Origin: an uncultured Lachnospiraceae bacterium
GTDB taxonomy: Bacteria > Bacillota > Clostridia > Lachnospirales > Lachnospiraceae
Length of the DNA stretch: 35,964 nt
Assembly: GCA_947630485.1 (NCBI GenBank)
Contig: CANRHU010000037.1
Coordinates: 1-35,964, forward strand
Reading direction: 5' to 3'
The position numbers and the translations under genes are program-made. The notes below the pieces were generated by a model, which was not told the origin of the DNA, did not search any database, and saw only the letters and a list, made by a program, of their open reading frames with translations. This document shows, one piece after another, positions 32,377 to 35,964 of this stretch; the first letter of the stretch is position 1; each line of letters begins with the position of its first letter.

Positions 32377-33855
32377 GTGGAGAAGGAATATCAGAACGGG
32401 AAAGAAGCCGTTCGGAATTTGGAAGAGAACTCCGGCGCGGCCTCTCATGAGGAGCTTTCGGAGACCGCTGCCCGTCCGGACTACGCTTCGGAAATTACGG
32501 ATATCATCCGCAGCGGCATTTCCCCGAAGGCCATGAGCCTGAAGCTGGAGGATTATCATGCCAATGATATCGCGGATGTGCTTGACCGGCTGACGGAGGC
32601 CGAGCGGAAGAAGCTGTACCGTGTCCTGGATACGGATTTCCTGGCGGAGATTTTGGAATACGCCGAGCGGGAGGACGCGGGGACATACCTTACGGAGATG
32701 GATGTGCGCAAGGCGGCCGTTGTGGCGGGGCATATGGAATCGGATGCTGCGCTGGAGATTCTGCGCGAGATTGAGAAGGCCCGGAGGACGCTGATCATCA
32801 GCTGCATGGATGAGGAGACGCGCCGCGACCTGACGCTTCTTTCCTCCTTTGACGAGGATGAGATCGGCAGCCGCATGACGACGAACCATATCGTTCTGCG
32901 GGAGAACCTGACGGTGAAGCAGGCCATGCGGGAGCTGACCAGGCAGGCGCCGGACAACGACAACATTTCCACGCTGTTTGTGGTGGATGAGAATGGATAT
33001 TACTATGGGGCGGTGGATCTGAAGGAGCTGATCATTGCGCGCTACGACGCCAGCTTTGCGGATTTGATCATGACGTCGTATCCTTATGTATATGGTCATG
33101 AGGATATTGACGACTGCATCGAGCGTCTTAAGGATTATTCCGAGGATCTGATTCCGGTGTTGGACAATGAGAATCATCTGTTGGGCGTGATCACCTCCCA
33201 GAGCATTATCCAGGTGGTGGACGACGCGTTGAGCGAGGACTACGCGAAATTCGCCGGTCTGGCCGCGGAGGAGGATTTGACGGAGCCTCTTAAGGAGAGT
33301 ATGAAGAAACGTCTGCCCTGGCTTTTCATCCTGCTGGGGCTTGGCATGATCGTGTCCACGGTGGTGGGGCTGTTTGAACCTGTGGTGTCGAAGCTGACGC
33401 TGATCATGGCGTTCCAGTCCCTGATCCTGGATATGGCCGGCAATGTGGGAACTCAGTCCCTGGCAGTGACGATCCGCGTATTGATGGACGAGTCCCTGAC
33501 CGGCCCCCAGAAGCTGGGACTGGTGTGGAAGGAGATCCGCGTGGGCTTTTCCAACGGCCTGCTCCTTGGGATTGTGTCCTTTGTGTCCCTGGGCGTCTAT
33601 ATTGTGGCCTTTAAGGGTTACGGCGGCGTTACGGCGTTCGCGATTTCCGGCTGCATCGGCGTCGCGCTTCTGGCTGCCATGGTGATTTCCAGCGCGGTGG
33701 GAACCCTCGTTCCGCTGTTTTTCCACCGCGTCCATGTGGATCCGGCCGTGGCCTCCGGGCCGCTGATCACCACGATGAATGACCTGGTGGCTGTGGTGAC
33801 ATATTACGGGCTCAGCTGGCTGCTGCTCCTTAGGGTGCTGCACCTGGCGGGGTGA
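32377..33855 (+). CDS. mgtE: Magnesium transporter MgtE, copy 2
   Basis: A 492-residue paralog of the preceding gene with the same domain order: N domain (about 33-158), CBS pair (about 163-293), membrane part (about 313-490), with the DPAVASGPLITTMND stretch placing the pore Asp at D469. The start is GTG at 32377, supported by AAAGGAG nine bases upstream. Long stretches are identical to copy 1 (for example DEDEIGSRMTTNHIV and ESMKKRLPWLFIL). The first 30 residues are different and 18 residues longer, and LGMAGN has become LDMAGN. The 161-base gap contains GC-rich CGGCCG repeats but no clear promoter, so read-through from copy 1 is likely. Confidence 0.94.
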   Translation: MEKEYQNGKEAVRNLEENSGAASHEELSETAARPDYASEITDIIRSGISPKAMSLKLEDYHANDIADVLDRLTEAERKKLYRVLDTDFLAEILEYAEREDAGTYLTEMDVRKAAVVAGHMESDAALEILREIEKARRTLIISCMDEETRRDLTLLSSFDEDEIGSRMTTNHIVLRENLTVKQAMRELTRQAPDNDNISTLFVVDENGYYYGAVDLKELIIARYDASFADLIMTSYPYVYGHEDIDDCIERLKDYSEDLIPVLDNENHLLGVITSQSIIQVVDDALSEDYAKFAGLAAEEDLTEPLKESMKKRLPWLFILLGLGMIVSTVVGLFEPVVSKLTLIMAFQSLILDMAGNVGTQSLAVTIRVLMDESLTGPQKLGLVWKEIRVGFSNGLLLGIVSFVSLGVYIVAFKGYGGVTAFAISGCIGVALLAAMVISSAVGTLVPLFFHRVHVDPAVASGPLITTMNDLVAVVTYYGLSWLLLLRVLHLAG

Positions 33856-33967
33856 GATTTTTTTCAGTCGATTTGCCGGCAGCGCCGCGGATGAAATCCA
33901 CCTGCCGGACAAAAAGAAATTGCTCATAATGATTCCGACAAACCCCTGAAAATTCGTCTTTCCCTCA

Positions 33968-34549
33968 TCACCGCAGTCCCATCACAAAGATTACCAGGGC
34001 CATAACCGCCAGAATCGTCCAGCTGATATATCTTCCTGCGATTTCCCAGTCGGACGGCTCCATCGGATCAATGACATTGCCGTTTTCATCCCTCTCGAGC
34101 CCATCGCTGGTCACATAGGAGAATCTGATGTTGTCCAGAGTTCCATCCTCATTGAGCAGCAGATAATAATCCCGGTTTCTGCGGACGCCCCCGCGAAACA
34201 GAACATCTTCTCCCTGACGAAGTTCCACGCCGGTCATAGCTTCTGCCGTTTCCGCATCCTGCGGAATCGCTGTCGGGTCTTCTTTTGCCGTATAAGGTCC
34301 ATAGGTTTGACTGCCGCACTGAAATACAACGTTTTTTTCCTCCGACACCGTAAAGCGGGCCTGTTGGCCGCGGCATTTACCGGAATACACAGTGCTGCCG
34401 TTTTCACGGGAAGGGATAAGAATCGCATCTTCATATTCGAATCCGACCCGCTGAACCGTCACGAAATAGAATGCCGCAAAAACCAGGTCATAGCGGTCAT
34501 AAGTATTAAAAGTGTAAATTTCGTTCAAAATATCCGGAAATGCGCACAA
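33968..34549 (-). CDS. Hypothetical protein with C-terminal membrane anchor
   Basis: A 193-residue protein that I do not recognise. A hydrophobic N-terminal segment (YDLVFAAFYFVTV, about 20-32) is followed by a beta-rich, polar middle (GFEYEDAILIPSRENG onward) and a C-terminal membrane helix (ISWTILAVMALVIFVMGLR). Two membrane segments with the middle domain outside is the simplest model. The start is uncertain: the only early candidate is TTG at 34549 with a weak site (AACGAGAA), and an in-frame TGA lies four codons upstream, so the gene may have lost its original 5' end. It is convergent with mgtE copy 2 and divergent from the AraC-type gene; a CCGGCAG/CTGCCGG hairpin lies in the 112-base gap to mgtE. 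Confidence 0.6.
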   Translation of the reverse strand: MCAFPDILNEIYTFNTYDRYDLVFAAFYFVTVQRVGFEYEDAILIPSRENGSTVYSGKCRGQQARFTVSEEKNVVFQCGSQTYGPYTAKEDPTAIPQDAETAEAMTGVELRQGEDVLFRGGVRRNRDYYLLLNEDGTLDNIRFSYVTSDGLERDENGNVIDPMEPSDWEIAGRYISWTILAVMALVIFVMGLR

Positions 34550-34728
34550 AATTCTCGTTCAACGACAACATTGCACATGCCATAACAACGACATCGGCGG
34601 TAATTGGAAATCCGGAATATAAGACCAAACGCCCGTTTTCGGCGGTTGAAACGTGTCAGCCGTATCGGAAACGGCGCTTTATCATGTAGAAATTGAGCAA
34701 AAAAGGACAGGATAAAACGACGGGGCCG

Positions 34729-34737
34729 TGGTATGCT
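34729..34737 (+). promoter_or_regulatory. Extended -10 promoter of AraC-type gene
   Basis: TGG-TATGCT extended -10; the -35 region is not clear. It starts a short leader of about 60 nt before the regulator ATG. Confidence 0.45.
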
Positions 34738-34801
34738 GGTTGTAGCAGAACCGGGACGGCCGACCGGGCCATGCAAAACACATCAGAGGAGGGATCGGGC
34801 G

Positions 34802-35650
34802 ATGGACAGACTGGACACGGTGCGCCGTGCGGTGGAATACATCGAGGCGCACCTCGCGGAGGACATCACCGCGGCGGACGCGGCGCGGGCGGTACACCTT
34901 TCGCCGTTTTACTTCTCGCGGGAATTCACCGCGATCTCCGGGTACAGCGTCGGCGAATACATCCGCGGGCGCAGGCTGTACCTTGCGGCGCTGGAGCTCG
35001 TGCGGACGTCCGCCCGGGTGCTGGACGCGGCGCTCGACGCGGGTTACGACAGCCCCGAGAGCTTCACGAAGGCGTTCCGGAAGCAGTTCGGCGTTTCGCC
35101 GATGGAGGTTCGACGCACGGGGCGCGTGCCGAAGCCGTTCCTCCCGCTGAACATCACAGAACAGGTGCAAGGAGGCACAGCGATGGACGTACGCATTGAA
35201 AACATGGACGCATTCAAGGTGGTGGGCGTTTCCCGCCGCTTCTCCGGCGAAACGAGCTACCGGGACATCCCGGCGTGGTTCGACGAGCTGCAGGCCGCCG
35301 CAAAGACCGCCCCGGCGCTGGCGTTGCTCGGCTCGGTCGCAGTCTGCGTCGACGACAACGGGACGGAGGACTTCGCATATTGGGCGGCAAGGCCGTACAT
35401 CGGCGGCGCGATCCCCAAGGGGCAGGCGGTGCTGGAGATCCCGGCGCACACCTGGGCCATCTTCACGGCGACGGGCCCGCTGCCCGGCGCGCTGCAGACC
35501 GTCAACACGGCGATCTTTGCCGAATGGCTTCCCGGGAATCCCGACTGGGTGCCGGACGGCGGCATGACGGTGGAGAACTACCTGCCCGGCGACATGGGCG
35601 GGCCCGACTACCGCTGCGAGATCTGGCTCCCGGTGCAGCCGCGGACGTGA
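34802..35650 (+). CDS. AraC-family regulator with GyrI-like effector domain
   Basis: A 282-residue transcription factor with an N-terminal AraC DNA-binding domain (about 1-110) and a C-terminal GyrI-like/SOUL-type small-molecule-binding domain (about 127-279). The two helix-turn-helix units include ADAARAVHLSPFYFSREF and VLDAALDAGYDSPESFTKAFRKQFG. This Rob/YdeE-like order is typical of regulators that sense drugs or other amphipathic ligands. ATG at 34802 follows GAGGAGGGA. Base composition by eye is much richer in G+C than the flanking genes, with strong use of GCG, CGC and CTC, suggesting transfer from a high-GC relative. No adjacent transporter target is seen, though the next gene lies outside the window. 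Confidence 0.9.
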   Translation: MDRLDTVRRAVEYIEAHLAEDITAADAARAVHLSPFYFSREFTAISGYSVGEYIRGRRLYLAALELVRTSARVLDAALDAGYDSPESFTKAFRKQFGVSPMEVRRTGRVPKPFLPLNITEQVQGGTAMDVRIENMDAFKVVGVSRRFSGETSYRDIPAWFDELQAAAKTAPALALLGSVAVCVDDNGTEDFAYWAARPYIGGAIPKGQAVLEIPAHTWAIFTATGPLPGALQTVNTAIFAEWLPGNPDWVPDGGMTVENYLPGDMGGPDYRCEIWLPVQPRT

Positions 35651-35964
35651 ACAAAAAAAGCCCCCGGTCCCGGAAGCGCTTATTTTCCTACCGAACTGAC
35701 ATTTTCCCATGGCGTCGAAATCCTTTCGGAAGCACAAATTTTTCTTCTGAAAGCAAATATATCTCTCCCCATAGCAGCTGTGCAAAGCCGAAAACACTTG
35801 TATGGAACAATATCTTAAACGCCCTTCCATCGGAAGCGGAACTTCCGAAAACAAGGTTTTTCTACATTGAAAGCTTCCCTAACCTGCGGTAAGATAAGGG
35901 TGGGAACAATCATGTCACTGCAAGGTGTTGGCCTTCCATCCTACATAGATGGGAGGTGGTGCGG
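35651..35964 (+). other. Gene-free right edge with promoter and leader of an unseen gene
   Basis: 314 bases without a supportable gene. It begins with a C-rich run after the AraC stop. A promoter, TTGAAA (35867-35872), 17 bases, TAAGAT (35890-35895), starts a short leader. The leader has CTTCCATC/GATGGGAG complementarity and ends in GGGAGGTGGTGCGG, an apparent ribosome binding site at the window edge. The gene it serves lies beyond the sequence given. Confidence 0.5.

Noticed and set aside
32167-33927. Long open frame antisense to mgtE copy 2
   Set aside because: The product is His/Gln/Arg-rich with no domain, and mirrors the well-conserved MgtE frame.

Overview
The window looks like chromosomal DNA from a Gram-positive gut-type Clostridia, most likely Lachnospiraceae or a close relative. 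The evidence is purine-rich AGGAGG-like ribosome binding sites, TTGACA/TATAAT promoters, a cell-wall-anchored Cna_B protein, LplB/YtcP-type sugar permeases with lipoprotein binding proteins, and many LacI regulators. I cannot name a species. No rRNA, tRNA, CRISPR, transposase or phage gene is visible.

Layout. (1) 139-4867: a small protein of unknown function and a 1403-residue surface protein with a beta-helix, Cna_B repeats and a sorting signal. (2) 4992-8773, minus strand: a soluble hybrid histidine kinase translationally coupled to a protein with a degenerate HD-GYP domain. (3) 9042-12016: larE-larB-larC, which make the nickel-pincer nucleotide cofactor; no larA is present. (4) 12055-24142: two sugar-importer modules. 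Each is a permease-permease-binding-protein operon facing away from a LacI repressor. The first repressor is followed by a YesL-family protein and a small membrane-anchored protein; the second module is followed by an intracellular GH32 fructosidase (24725-26215). Neither module has its own ATPase. (5) 26347-29275: carbamate kinase (minus strand), a CPBP membrane protease and a family 2 glycosyltransferase. (6) 29608-33855: a YitT-family protein and two tandem MgtE magnesium transporters, the first behind a long structured leader. (7) 33968-35650: an orphan membrane protein and a GC-rich AraC/GyrI-like regulator. A promoter and leader at the right edge point to a gene outside the window.

Regulation is unusually readable. 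Both lacI/transporter intergenic regions carry back-to-back promoters. The second has tandem perfect palindromes with a central CG, as expected for a LacI protein with a classical hinge. The first has AT-rich TTTnnnCAAA-like sites, and its LacI lacks that hinge signature.

The main unexplained signals are a dispersed palindromic repeat of about 45 bp (five copies, two in the leader of the first lacI), the mgtE leader, a 24-bp hairpin-forming tandem repeat before the GH32 gene, related hairpins before larB and larC, and the kinase/degenerate HD-GYP pair. No single clearly new defence or mobile system is evident.
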